A stretch of DNA of 39,335 nucleotides, from the NCBI GenBank assembly GCA_902779075.1, contig CACZAK010000048.1, positions 1 to 39,335 of the forward strand, read 5' to 3'. The notes below the pieces were generated by a model that had not been told where the DNA came from, searched no databases, and saw nothing but the letters and a program-made list of their open reading frames with translations. Of this stretch, positions 7,485-15,883 are shown one piece after another. The first letter of the stretch is position 1, and each line of letters opens with the position of its first letter. This stretch comes from an uncultured bacterium (GTDB lineage Bacteria; Verrucomicrobiota; Kiritimatiellia; RFP12; UBA1067). The position numbers and the translations under genes were made by a program.

Positions 7485-9266
7485 ATGGCACAGAGGCTTT
7501 TGAAGCGAAAAACACATAAGGTCGCACCGCCACCACCGGGAGGGGTGCGCTCCTGCGCGACTGCCTCCGTCGTCCTCGTCGGCACATACAAGAAGGGGCA
7601 GCTCGCCTGGATCAAGCGCCACGGCATCTACAACTACCCCGTGAAGGACGGGGACGAGTTCGATGAAAAGGCCTTCGCGTCCATCAAGGAACTGTGGCTC
7701 TACGCGGATGTAAAGGGCACGCGGCATGTGTTTGAGGCGGAGTTTGTCGGCAAGATGTCGCGAGCGGAGTTTCGTGCGGCGAATCCGACGTATGCGAAAC
7801 TTGGCCCGTCGAAGAACAAGGCGTACTATGTATTTAAAACGTCTTTCCTCGACTACGGCCCTCGGCTCGACGATCCCATCGTGATCGCGCGCGCGGCGGA
7901 CTTCGGCGGCCGCTCGGCGAAGGTGAAGAAGGCCATCGAGCAGTTCAAGTCCGACGGCGAGTTCGCGCCGCTCGAACACTACCTCCCCTCCGACCTCGCC
8001 CAGATCCCGAGCAACCGTCTCCGCGTCTGCGAAGCTGCGGTGCAGTTGAATTTTTTTGCATCTTTGTTTTCGCCGAAACAAATTACCAGCCCACTCGTAA
8101 AAGCAAAAGATTATAATGTCATTTCGTTATTTTCTGGTGCCATGGGATTAGACAACGGCATCGAGAAGGCAGGTATGAATATCCGCTTGTGTGTTGAGAT
8201 TCAACATGCAATGGCGGAAACAATTCGTAAAAATCGTCCGCACATACCATTGGTTGAGGATGATGTGCGTAATTATTCGGGAGCGGAGTTGAGGGCATTA
8301 GCGGGACTGGATGAAGCAGACGAGGTTTTTCTTGTATGTGGAGGACCTCCTTGCCAAGCATTCAGTACAGCAGGTAAAAGGCTTGGCTTCGATGATGACC
8401 GGGGTAATGTCTTTTTAAAATATCTGGATTTAATTGGTGAAATTAAGCCTAGATATTTTATCCTCGAGAATGTCCGAGGTCTGCTCTCGGCAGCCTATGT
8501 TCCTCCAGATTTAAAAACAAATGCAGTTCCGAGCAAGGGGTCGGCTATGTTGTATGCGCTTGAAAAAATTAAGAATCTTGGTTATAGCGCAACCTTTACA
8601 TTATATGACGCTGCTAACTATGGGGTTCCGCAAAACAGAGAACGTGTGATTATTCTAGGAAGTCGCGACGGCTACATGATCCCTTTGATTCCGCCTACAT
8701 TTTCAAAGACGGGTAAGAATGGTTTACCGAAATGGCGAACATTTAGGTCTGCTGTAAGAGGGCTTAAGAAATGCACTGCGGTTCCTATCCCAACAAAGCG
8801 CTTGAAGTATTTCCGTTTGCTTGGCCCAGGAAGTAATTGGCGAAATCTTCCAGTTGAACTTCAGAAGGAGGCCATGGGCAAATCGTTTGCCCTACCTGGG
8901 GGGAAGACAGGTTTTTATCGTCGCCTTGCTTGGGATGAGCCGTCACCGACTTTGGTGACTTGTCCGACAATGCCGGCTACGGATTTGATGCATCCAGTAG
9001 AAGACCGGGCGTTGTCGATTGAAGAGTATGCTCGAATACAGATGTTCCCTGATTCTTGGGTTTTTAGCGGGACGATCTCAGACATTTACAAGCAAATCGG
9101 AAATGCGGTACCTGTTGGTATGGGATATGCTGCGGCACGGCATATTCTCTGGTTTGATTCGTTGACCGATGAGCAAAAAAGAAATGTTCAACTTGTTGAC
9201 CCACACGCTGTGTATTCTCGGTACAAGAATACTAGCTTTGAGTTTTTCCAACGAAAGGTGAATTAG
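7485..9266 (+). CDS. DNA (cytosine-5)-methyltransferase with an N-terminal extra domain
   Basis: A 593-residue protein in two parts. Residues about 30-185 form a GC-rich-encoded domain (VLVGTYKKGQLAWIKRHG, ELWLYADVKGTRHVFEAEFV) that I do not recognise functionally. From about residue 205 it is a C5 methyltransferase: motif I SLFSGAMGLDNGI, catalytic loop GGPPCQAF with its cysteine, ENVRGLL, QNRERVIILG, and the C-terminal QIGNAVPVGMG. It methylates cytosine in a specific DNA site and protects it from the adjacent endonuclease. Base composition drops sharply to AT-rich near 8040, at the domain boundary, suggesting that an incoming restriction-modification cassette was joined to a resident gene. 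ATG 7485 has GGAG seven to eight bases upstream; a palindrome of family D encodes part of residues 18-26. Confidence 0.85.
   Translation: MAQRLLKRKTHKVAPPPPGGVRSCATASVVLVGTYKKGQLAWIKRHGIYNYPVKDGDEFDEKAFASIKELWLYADVKGTRHVFEAEFVGKMSRAEFRAANPTYAKLGPSKNKAYYVFKTSFLDYGPRLDDPIVIARAADFGGRSAKVKKAIEQFKSDGEFAPLEHYLPSDLAQIPSNRLRVCEAAVQLNFFASLFSPKQITSPLVKAKDYNVISLFSGAMGLDNGIEKAGMNIRLCVEIQHAMAETIRKNRPHIPLVEDDVRNYSGAELRALAGLDEADEVFLVCGGPPCQAFSTAGKRLGFDDDRGNVFLKYLDLIGEIKPRYFILENVRGLLSAAYVPPDLKTNAVPSKGSAMLYALEKIKNLGYSATFTLYDAANYGVPQNRERVIILGSRDGYMIPLIPPTFSKTGKNGLPKWRTFRSAVRGLKKCTAVPIPTKRLKYFRLLGPGSNWRNLPVELQKEAMGKSFALPGGKTGFYRRLAWDEPSPTLVTCPTMPATDLMHPVEDRALSIEEYARIQMFPDSWVFSGTISDIYKQIGNAVPVGMGYAAARHILWFDSLTDEQKRNVQLVDPHAVYSRYKNTSFEFFQRKVN
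7538..7561. repeat. Palindromic repeat family D, copy 1 (in methyltransferase N-terminus)
   Basis: GGGAGGGGTGCGCTCC then TGCGCGAC closely resembles 23490-23516 (GGGAGGGCCGCGCTCC then GTCGCGGCCGC), with changes in the stem. It is translated in frame near the start of the methyltransferase, so it may have extended the protein's N-terminus. Confidence 0.6.
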
Positions 9267-9269
9267 AAA

Positions 9270-10019
9270 ATGAAAATGACTGACGATCTTCTCGTAAAGA
9301 TTAAAAAATACGTCGTTGCGCACATTGGTGACTTTCACCAGAATCGGCTTGCTGGGCTGGACAAGCTAAAGTTGCAAAATGTCTTGGGGCGTAAAAACCC
9401 TTATTTGTTTAGGGCAAAGAATCAAGTGTCGGCAAATGAAATCGTGAAAGGTATTCTTGATTCCTTTTTATCCTCCTCGGAAGAAACTATTTTCGGCGAT
9501 TGGCTGGAGGGGCTTGCTATTTTTATTGCTGGCGAGGTATATGGCGGAAAGAAATCCAGTGCACATGGAATAGATCTTGAATTTGATAGGGATGGCATCC
9601 ATTATATTGTGTCAATCAAGTCTGGGCCTAATTGGGGAAATAGTAGTCAGATCAAGAAATTGGAGACAGATTTTAAGACTGCAAAGAAAATCCTCCACAC
9701 GAGTAAAAGTAAGTTACATGTTGAGGCTGTAAATGGTTGCTGTTACGGTAAGAATGCGCATCCAGACAGAGGAGAATATCAAAAGTTGTGCGGGCAGGAC
9801 TTCTGGGAGTTTGTTTCTGGGCGATCCGATTTGTTTGTTGAGATTATTGAGCCATTAGCGGCCAAGGCCAAAGAGCGAAACGAAGAGTTCATTGAGCGTT
9901 ATCACTGCAAATTGAATTTATTTGTTAGAGAGTTTTTGAGGGATTATGCATTCGAGGATGGAAGTGTTAATTGGGAAAAGATTGTACGTCTAAATTCTGG
10001 AAGACGAGCGATAAGATAG
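9270..10019 (+). CDS. Type II restriction endonuclease, PmeII-like
   Basis: A 249-residue protein resembling the PmeII family of type II restriction enzymes. Typical stretches are KLQNVLGRKNPYLFRAKN, SSSEETIFGDWLEGLA, and the PD-(D/E)xK core with D in GIDLEF (near residue 107) and IKSG in IVSIKSGPNWGNSSQ (near 117). It would cleave the site methylated by the preceding gene, which ends 3 bp upstream, and the pair forms one transcription unit. Codon use is AT-rich like the methyltransferase core and unlike the flanking genes, a sign of horizontal transfer. The recognition sequence cannot be read from the protein. Confidence 0.75.
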   Translation: MKMTDDLLVKIKKYVVAHIGDFHQNRLAGLDKLKLQNVLGRKNPYLFRAKNQVSANEIVKGILDSFLSSSEETIFGDWLEGLAIFIAGEVYGGKKSSAHGIDLEFDRDGIHYIVSIKSGPNWGNSSQIKKLETDFKTAKKILHTSKSKLHVEAVNGCCYGKNAHPDRGEYQKLCGQDFWEFVSGRSDLFVEIIEPLAAKAKERNEEFIERYHCKLNLFVREFLRDYAFEDGSVNWEKIVRLNSGRRAIR

Positions 10020-10044
10020 TCAAAGCGAAGTAAGGTGATGCCAC

Positions 10045-10254
10045 ATGAAACGATATGCCGTAGATGTTCATCTGGATCTTGCACGGTGTTACGAGGTCGA
10101 GGCAGACAGCCAGGAAGAAGCCGAGCGCAAGGTCAGAGAAATGGTTTTTGTGAAGGGATTCAATCCTTTGAACGAGGGATTTGAACAGACTGAAGATTAC
10201 GAAGTGACTTGTTCTGGAGAAGCCGATGAGAATGGTGAAATGGAGTATTTCTGA
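10045..10254 (+). CDS. Small DpnD/PcfM-like protein
   Basis: A 69-residue acidic protein (MKRYAVDVHLDLARCYEVEA). The pattern of a short beta strand followed by EADSQEEAERKVREMV resembles the DpnD/PcfM-like C-terminal domain often encoded on mobile elements and beside restriction genes. Its biochemical role is unknown. A ribosome binding stretch (AGTAAGGTGAT) precedes the ATG. It follows the endonuclease by 25 bp and could belong to the same transferred block. Confidence 0.55.
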   Translation: MKRYAVDVHLDLARCYEVEADSQEEAERKVREMVFVKGFNPLNEGFEQTEDYEVTCSGEADENGEMEYF

Positions 10255-10256
10255 CG

Positions 10257-10350
10257 CTTTTACATGTCCGGGCCATACGCAATCCTCATCATGTTTGTGA
10301 ACAAGTTAGAGGATGAACCATAGCGCGTGGCCGTTGCCAAGCACGAAGAT
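10257..10350 (+). pseudogene. Decayed duplicate of the start of the ASCH-RadC gene
   Basis: This stretch aligns base by base with 10660-10755. TTTACATGTCCGGGCCATAC corresponds to TTTACCTGTACCGGGCCGTA, and CTCATCATGTTTG to CTCATCATGCTTG; the similarity runs on to CGCGTGGCCGTTGCC with a few single-base indels. With one base restored it reads FTC?GPYAILIMFVNK, against FTCTGPYAVLIMLGIK in the intact gene. It is a truncated, frame-shifted relic of a second ASCH-domain gene or of a partial tandem duplication. Confidence 0.7.
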
Positions 10351-10416
10351 GATTCAATGGCTTCAAAGGTTTGAGGTTGAGAACTCAGTCAAATGACACG
10401 GCGCAAAGGAGACAAG

Positions 10417-10650
10417 ATGAAACCAATATATGTGGTGACGATTCGCGAGACCGTGGATATGGAGCCTGATACAATCGATGTGGAGGCATTTAAAAGCAGA
10501 GACGCTGCCATTGCTTGGATTAACAAGCAGATATCCGAGAAGATAGACATGTATGGTCTGCCGGAAGGATCAATTGATGGTTGGCGTGTTGAGATAGGTG
10601 GTGAATCGCACACTATTCAGTATGGTTTAAGGGAGTGCGTGTTGCAATGA
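10417..10650 (+). CDS. Small hypothetical protein
   Basis: A 77-residue protein from ATG 10417 (MKPIYVVTIRETVDMEPDTI), preceded by AAAGGAG; the frame is open to ATG 10393. It has alternating beta and alpha character (DVEAFKSRDAAIAWINKQ) that recalls the DpnD-like protein upstream, but I cannot assign a family. Its stop overlaps the next gene's start (ATGA), so the two are translationally coupled. Confidence 0.55.
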   Translation: MKPIYVVTIRETVDMEPDTIDVEAFKSRDAAIAWINKQISEKIDMYGLPEGSIDGWRVEIGGESHTIQYGLRECVLQ

Positions 10651-11579
10651 TCACCTCCGCCTTTACCTGTACCGGGCCGTATGCGGTTCTCATCATGCTT
10701 GGGATCAAGCGCGTGGAGAACCGTGGCGCGATGCCCGTGCCGGCGAAGGGGCGGTGCGCGTTGGGATGCTCAAAGTCATTCTGCAATGAGGAGTATGGCA
10801 ACTTCGTGCAGTGGGCGTCAAGCGCGCTGCCGCCGGGGGATTTCGAGCGCATTCCCGCCTGGGGCGATGTGAAGGATTGGCCGGGGAAGATCGTGGGGGC
10901 GTGTGATTACGAGGCGCGTGGGCGGAATGATTTGCGGTTGGAGGGGGAAGAGGCGAGGCGGCTGCACCCTACCAATGCGGCGGTCGCGTGGCGACCGCCC
11001 TGCCAGTGGGATGAGGGATATGCGTATTGGTGGGATTTGTCGGAGGTCGTGAGCTTCGACGAGCCGATTCCTTGCCGGGGCAACGTGGGGATGTGGCAGA
11101 TGCCCGAAGCACTCGCGGTCGAGGTGATGCGGGCGGACGCGCGCACAAGGTCTGTCGGGGTGAAGGTTTCCACGACCGCAGACGCGGTGCGCGTTTTCCG
11201 CGAAGCGATTCCAATCGCCGGGGAACGCGAGGGTTTCTTCGTCCTGCCGCTTGACGCTTCGCGTCGCACGCTGTCCGCGCCGATCCTCGTTTCGCTTGGA
11301 GCGGACCATGGAACGGCCGCCGTGGATGCGGGCGAGGTGTTTCGCGAGGCGCTGAAGGTGGGCGCGGAGGCGATGATTGTCGCGCACAACCACCCATCTG
11401 GTGATTTGCGTCCGAGCGTGGCGGATAGGACTTTGACCAAGATGCTTGAAGAATTGTCAACCTTGATGAACGTACGACTCATTGACCATTTGATCGAGGG
11501 TGCGGCTACGTTCAAGGATAATGCCAACCCGACGTTCGTTTCGTTGCACGAGTTTGTGGAAGGGAGTGCTAGATTATGA
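10647..11579 (+). CDS. ASCH-like domain fused to RadC/MPN (JAMM) domain
   Basis: A 310-residue fusion. Residues about 1-150 look like an ASCH domain (PYAVLIMLGIKRVENRG, then WWDLSEVVSFDEPIPCRGN), a fold tied to RNA or modified-nucleotide binding. Residues about 175-310 are a RadC-type MPN domain with the JAMM metal motif AHNHPSGDLRPSVAD (near base 11387). RadC domains are frequent on phages and integrative elements; a DNA-repair or antirestriction-related role is unproven. ATG 10647 overlaps the upstream stop. A perfect palindrome (10979-10999) encodes AVAWRPPC inside the ASCH part, probably an in-frame insertion. The 3' end overlaps the next ATG by four bases. Confidence 0.7.
   Translation: MITSAFTCTGPYAVLIMLGIKRVENRGAMPVPAKGRCALGCSKSFCNEEYGNFVQWASSALPPGDFERIPAWGDVKDWPGKIVGACDYEARGRNDLRLEGEEARRLHPTNAAVAWRPPCQWDEGYAYWWDLSEVVSFDEPIPCRGNVGMWQMPEALAVEVMRADARTRSVGVKVSTTADAVRVFREAIPIAGEREGFFVLPLDASRRTLSAPILVSLGADHGTAAVDAGEVFREALKVGAEAMIVAHNHPSGDLRPSVADRTLTKMLEELSTLMNVRLIDHLIEGAATFKDNANPTFVSLHEFVEGSARL
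10979..10999. repeat. Palindrome family A, copy 2
   Basis: Stem GGCGGTCGC / GCGACCGCC with a GTG loop, identical in stem to 3231-3251 and again followed by a CTRCC sequence (CCTGCCAG). It lies in frame inside the ASCH-coding part and adds residues without breaking the gene. Confidence 0.85.
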
Positions 11580-12115
11580 TTGAAAGTACACCGGCAAATG
11601 AAAACGCGAATCCTGATTCCGCGCGGGGCACGGCCACTATCGATACGGCTGCGGCCATCCGTCGTTACATGCAGATTCAACGTGAGATTGCGCAGCTGGA
11701 GCGCGAAAAGGAACAACTCCGCGATGTGCTCGCCAAGGAACTGGAGGGGAAGGCGCCTACGAAGTGGCACACAACTGTTGACGGGAAGCCGCTTGTGGTC
11801 ACGCACCAACTCAAGACGGTCGTCCGCTATGACGAACCGCTCCTCCGCGAACGTCTCGGTGAAAAATACGCAGAGATACTCGAGATCGATGGCGTCAAAC
11901 TCCGGAAAAACCGTGAACTGGTCCGCCCCTTGCTCATGCCCGTTCTGGATCGTGTCGGAAGCCCTGCGGCCGCGCGCGTGGAGAACGCCATACGCACCGG
12001 CACGCTGACGGTCGATGCCTTTCGCGGCGCGTTTCAGAAAACCGTTACGCCGTACATTTCAGTCCGCATCGAGACATCGCCTCCCGTGAAACCTGTAACA
12101 GACATGCCTTTTTGA
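11576..12115 (+). CDS. Hypothetical coiled-coil protein, phage/mobile-element-like
   Basis: A 179-residue protein with a low-complexity N-terminus, then a heptad-rich helix (YMQIQREIAQLEREKEQLRD, residues about 32-55) and a basic, mixed alpha/beta C-terminus (VRYDEPLLRERLGEKYAEIL). The layout recalls small host-nuclease-inhibitor or Gp157-like phage proteins, but I see no diagnostic motif and make no functional claim. Its ATG overlaps the stop of the ASCH-RadC gene, so the two are co-translated. Confidence 0.55.
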   Translation: MIESTPANENANPDSARGTATIDTAAAIRRYMQIQREIAQLEREKEQLRDVLAKELEGKAPTKWHTTVDGKPLVVTHQLKTVVRYDEPLLRERLGEKYAEILEIDGVKLRKNRELVRPLLMPVLDRVGSPAAARVENAIRTGTLTVDAFRGAFQKTVTPYISVRIETSPPVKPVTDMPF

Positions 12116-12143
12116 ACCGTCAAACAGAGAAAGCGAGAAACAG

Positions 12144-12824
12144 ATGAAAATCGACAGTGACATGCTCTATGGACCGTGTCCATGCGGAAGCGGCAAGAAG
12201 TTCAAGTTCTGCTGCTGGCAGAAGTGCCGCGATTCAATCAATTCGGACATGACGCGAGCCGAAATCGTCCAGATCGTCCGTTGCGAGGCAGCACGGGCGA
12301 ATCTTGCAGCATCAGATGTGAGAGGCAATGCCGTGGACGATGAAGATTGTGTTGAAGAAGAAGTGCCGAAGGGCGTGACGGCAGAGAAAGACGATGAAAG
12401 CACGTTCTTCCCGAAGCCGAAGTGGCGGATGGAATATGAACCGCGAAAGGATGGTGCGCCCGAAGAGGACGCAAAGGCCATCATCGAGGGACTGGTGCGT
12501 CCGTATGCTGAACGACATTGCTCCCTTGCCGATCATGAAGATGGCGAGGATTTCGTGATCGCCGTTATGCAGATGCACCACCAAACAGGGAAAAATATCA
12601 GCATCTGTCCATCGGTGGTACTCGGAAAATACAGTCAGTTCTGGGATGTGTTGTATGCGAAGCTAAAGGAGTTTTTCACGTATTTCTGCGATGCGGTGTA
12701 TATGTGTGAGGTGAAATTTGATTCGTCCTGTGGCGGGCCGATCTTGATGCTTGATGACGGTAGTGGGCTGAAAGAAGTTATCATGGTTTCAATTCCAGAT
12801 CGTTTCTCTGAGGTGGCGCAATGA
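12144..12824 (+). CDS. SEC-C zinc-motif protein
   Basis: A 226-residue protein with an N-terminal SEC-C motif (GPCPCGSGKKFKFCC), the zinc-binding CXCX8CC tail first known from SecA. The rest is acidic and unrecognised, with an aromatic stretch (YAKLKEFFTYFCDAVYMCEV) near the end. SEC-C proteins of this kind often have unknown roles, some in defence islands; the cytosol is the likely location. Spacing from the previous gene is 28 bp with only a weak ribosome binding site. The stop overlaps the rimO start codon. Confidence 0.6.
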   Translation: MKIDSDMLYGPCPCGSGKKFKFCCWQKCRDSINSDMTRAEIVQIVRCEAARANLAASDVRGNAVDDEDCVEEEVPKGVTAEKDDESTFFPKPKWRMEYEPRKDGAPEEDAKAIIEGLVRPYAERHCSLADHEDGEDFVIAVMQMHHQTGKNISICPSVVLGKYSQFWDVLYAKLKEFFTYFCDAVYMCEVKFDSSCGGPILMLDDGSGLKEVIMVSIPDRFSEVAQ

Positions 12825-14009
12825 CCATCGGACTCGTCTCGCTCGGCTGCGCGAAAAACGCGGTGGACCTGCAGGTGATGGCCGGACATCTCCTGAAGGC
12901 GGGCCATACCCTCGCGCCCGATCCCGACTGCGCGGACGTGATCCTCGTGAACACGTGCGCGTTCATCGAGTCGGCGCGCGAGGAGGCCGTAGCCGAAATC
13001 GCGCGCGCGTGCGAGCTGAAGCGCGCGGGACGCTGCAAGGCCGTCGTCGCGGCCGGGTGTTTCGTGCAGCGCTACCGCGCCGAGGTGCTGAAGGCGTTTC
13101 CGGATCTCGACGCGGTTCTCGGTGTCGACGCCCTCGACCGTATCGCCGACGTGGTGGGCGGCTTGAAAAACACTGCCGTGCCGCCGGGGATGCCGAAGAA
13201 GGTGTTCGACCCGCCCATCCCCGCGTTGCGCCTCACGGGCGCGGCGTTCGCGTACCTCAAGGTCGCGGAAGGGTGCGCGCACCGCTGCGCGTACTGCGCG
13301 ATCCCCGCAATCCGCGGGAAGTTCCGGTCGCGTCCGCTCAAGAGCATCCTTGCCGAGGCGCGCGCGCTCGTGAAGACGGGCGTGAAGGAACTGAACATCA
13401 TCGCGCAGGACCCGATGCTCTACGGCGTCGATTTCCGCGACGGCACGAACCTCGTGACGCTTCTCCGCGCGCTCGACCGCATCAAGGGCGATGCCGCTCC
13501 AGCACACGGACCCGAAGATTCTCCAGGCGATGGCGCGCGGTTCGGCCGTGAAGGCCACGTTGGCGGCGGCGGAGCGCCTGCGTGCGGCGGTGCCGGGCGT
13601 GACGCTCCGCACGACTGTGATGACGGGCTTCCCCGGCGAGACCCCAGCAACCTTCAAGCGAATGCTCGCGGATGTGAAGCGCATGTCGTTCGACCATCTT
13701 GGCGTGTTCGCGTTCTCGCCCGAGGAGGGGACGCCTGCCGCGACGCTGCCGCGACGTCCGTCGCTCGCCGTGGCTGAACGCCGCGCAGGCGAGGTGATGG
13801 CGCTTCAGAAGCGCATCTGGTCTGCGAAGGCGCGCACGTACGTTGGCAAGACGTTCCGCGCGCTCGTAGTTGCTCCGGGCGTGGCGCGTCTTGCGTCGCA
13901 GGCGCCGGACGTGGATGGCGTCGTCCATCTGCGTAGCGCAGCGGAAGTGGGCACTTTCGTGGACGTAACAATCGGGAAGGTACGTGGCTTCGATTTCGAG
14001 GCGAAATGA
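12821..14009 (+). pseudogene. rimO: rimO (ribosomal protein S12 methylthiotransferase) with internal deletion
   Basis: RimO is a radical-SAM enzyme that methylthiolates an aspartate of ribosomal protein S12. Seen here are the N-terminal cluster-binding domain (SLGCAKNAVD, NTCAFIESAREEA), the radical-SAM motif CAHRCAYCAIP (near base 13277), MTGFPGET (near 13620) and the TRAM-like end. The first frame leaves the family after LLRALDRIKGD, near 13492; the sequence resumes in another frame at MPLQHTDPKILQAM. Intact enzymes have about 35 residues between these points (an RVLY...HP...YLD segment), so about 100 bp is missing with a frame change. Total length of 1189 bp is also short for the family. 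The first frame continues to 13777 as unrelated peptide. It overlaps the SEC-C gene by four bases. Confidence 0.8.
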
Positions 14010-14105
14010 ACGGGACAAATCAGCCGAGACTCCTCGGGTGTCACATGCACATTGCCAAATAACACCGCATGTCGAGGTGTCTGTGTAAAAAGGTTATGTT
14101 GGCTA

Positions 14106-14133
14106 TTGCAAGCCCAGCTGAATCTGGTATAAT
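14106..14133 (+). promoter_or_regulatory. Promoter of the AbiE pair
   Basis: TTGCAA (14106-14111), a 16-bp spacer and TATAAT (14128-14133), with an extended TGG before the -10. Transcription would start near 14140, giving a leader of about 15 bases before the GTG start at 14155. The toxin-antitoxin pair therefore has its own promoter. Confidence 0.7.
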
Positions 14134-14154
14134 ATCGTCACCAAACGAAAGATA

Positions 14155-14847
14155 GTGACGAAAGTGGAAGTGCAGACACATCAGCAAATCTTTGATTCAT
14201 GGCAACAGTCTGGAGATTCGACAACACAGGCTGCACGATGGAAACGACTTCGGTCCCTAGTCAGGAAAGGCGAGTTGATTGTGGTCGGACATGATTCATA
14301 TCTTTGGGCAAGAGATACTGACCTTCGTCCATACTCACCAGTACTTTCGGCGATGGCATCCCAAGTCCTTGGAGAGATGTCGAAGAAATATGGACGGATG
14401 AATTACACGTTGTTTGAGTTGAACTGGCTGAATGACTTTCTCAATCATCTGCTGGGACGGAATGCGTTGTTCATTATGGTCGAACGCCCCTATGCGCCTT
14501 TTGTCTTTGAATTCTTGAACGAGCGACATGGCGGCGGGGTGTTGCTTGATCCATCGGTGGAAGACTTTTTCCGCTATGTGAACGATCATATGCTGCTTGT
14601 CGTCAGGAAGCCATCGCAAGGCCCGGCGAACCGTCTGATGCCGCATGTCGCACCTCCAGAGCAGTGGCTTGCAGACATCCTTGCGGACGAGCGGATGTCG
14701 GCAAGTTTTGAGGGGGCCGAGCTGCCGCAAATCTTCTCCGCATTCACAAATCGGTATGCTGTGAACAGGTCTGCGCTTTTCCGCTATGCCCAACGGCGAG
14801 GTGTCGATGAGCGCGTCAGAAATCTGCTGAAGGAAAGTGTAACATGA
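14155..14847 (+). CDS. AbiEi-like antitoxin (type IV toxin-antitoxin)
   Basis: A 230-residue protein with an N-terminal winged-helix-like segment (TTQAARWKRLRSLVRKGELIVVG, a site for DNA binding and autorepression) and a longer C-terminal domain, like the AbiEi/DUF6577 group that partners AbiEii toxins. The start is GTG 14155; no better ATG lies near. The stop overlaps the toxin ATG (ATGA), the usual tight arrangement of these pairs. AbiE systems are phage-abortive and type IV toxin-antitoxin systems in which the antitoxin represses its own promoter. Family assignment rests mainly on the neighbour and the architecture. Confidence 0.65.
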   Translation: MTKVEVQTHQQIFDSWQQSGDSTTQAARWKRLRSLVRKGELIVVGHDSYLWARDTDLRPYSPVLSAMASQVLGEMSKKYGRMNYTLFELNWLNDFLNHLLGRNALFIMVERPYAPFVFEFLNERHGGGVLLDPSVEDFFRYVNDHMLLVVRKPSQGPANRLMPHVAPPEQWLADILADERMSASFEGAELPQIFSAFTNRYAVNRSALFRYAQRRGVDERVRNLLKESVT

Positions 14848-15866
14848 AGAAAGAGAACTTTTCTGAATCACATATTCGGACGCTGCAGGCCGACAGCAAG
14901 AGGGATCCGGGACTGATAGAGCGGACAGTCTTTGCGTTTGGTCTGTTGGATGCATTGTGCGAAGTCGGCCTTCCCTTTGTGTTCAAAGGAGGGACAAGCC
15001 TGATGCTGCTTTTAAAACATCCCCGCCGCCTGTCGACGGACATCGACATAATCGTTGCGCCGGGAACGGACATCGGTCGCTATCTTGAAAAGGCTGCAAA
15101 GGTATTTCCGTTTGTTTCACGTGAAGAGCAGGTCAGGGTCGGTAAAAACAAGATAGAGAAGAGGCATTTCAAGTTCACATATTATTCTCCTATCAGGAAT
15201 TGCGAGTTTTACATCTTGTTGGATGTTCTCTTTGAGGAGCATCAGTATTTGCGAACGGTGAAACGTCCGATCTGCCACGACATCCTGTTGCCAGACGACT
15301 CGCCGCATGAAGTGGAAATGCCGGATGTCAATTGTATTCTCGGCGACAAGCTTACGGCGTTCGCGCCGCATACAACGGGAATCCCGCTCGGCTGCAACAA
15401 GGATCTTGAAGTAGTCAAGCAATTCTACGACGTGGCGGCGTTGGTGGAGGAGTTCGATTCCCTCGATTTGGTGCGGGGTACATTCAACCGGCTCGTGCCG
15501 ATTGAAGCGGGATATCGGGGAATAGACATCAACCCAGACGACGTTCTGTTAGACATCATATCGACAGCCCATTCGATTGGCTCTCGCGGAAAAGTCGGGG
15601 AGGCCGATTATCCGTTCCTTCTGAAGGGAATCAAGGCTCTCGGCGGGCATATTTATGGAGAAAGGTTTTCGGCTGAAACGGCAATACAACTTGCACCGCA
15701 AGTTATGTATTTCGCCGAATGTATAAGGCGTAGAATACCTTTTGTCCGCCCTGGCGGTAAAGGTGTTTCGTTAAAGATTGTGAAGCCTGAATTGCGTTGC
15801 TTTAAGACTTTGAGGATTGTTAATCCCTCGGTGTACGCCTATGTGAGTCTGCTTGATGCTCTCTAA
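14844..15866 (+). CDS. AbiEii/AbiGii-type nucleotidyltransferase toxin
   Basis: A 340-residue nucleotidyltransferase toxin. The core motifs are FKGGTSLMLLL (residues about 47-57), RLSTDIDII (near 66) with the metal-binding aspartates, and DKLTAFAPHTTG with K/DVAAL further on (near 170-200), all characteristic of AbiEii/MenT-like enzymes. Relatives transfer nucleotides to tRNA or other acceptors and stop growth upon infection. It ends 17 bp from the convergent V-ATPase A gene, in the place where later V-ATPase subunits would usually be found. Confidence 0.85.
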   Translation: MKKENFSESHIRTLQADSKRDPGLIERTVFAFGLLDALCEVGLPFVFKGGTSLMLLLKHPRRLSTDIDIIVAPGTDIGRYLEKAAKVFPFVSREEQVRVGKNKIEKRHFKFTYYSPIRNCEFYILLDVLFEEHQYLRTVKRPICHDILLPDDSPHEVEMPDVNCILGDKLTAFAPHTTGIPLGCNKDLEVVKQFYDVAALVEEFDSLDLVRGTFNRLVPIEAGYRGIDINPDDVLLDIISTAHSIGSRGKVGEADYPFLLKGIKALGGHIYGERFSAETAIQLAPQVMYFAECIRRRIPFVRPGGKGVSLKIVKPELRCFKTLRIVNPSVYAYVSLLDAL

Positions 15867-15883
15867 TATCAACAACGGCTCTT

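Noticed and set aside
13777..14155. Rho-independent terminator after rimO (CCGAG / CTCGG near 14020)
   Set aside because: The stem is only five pairs and no T run follows.
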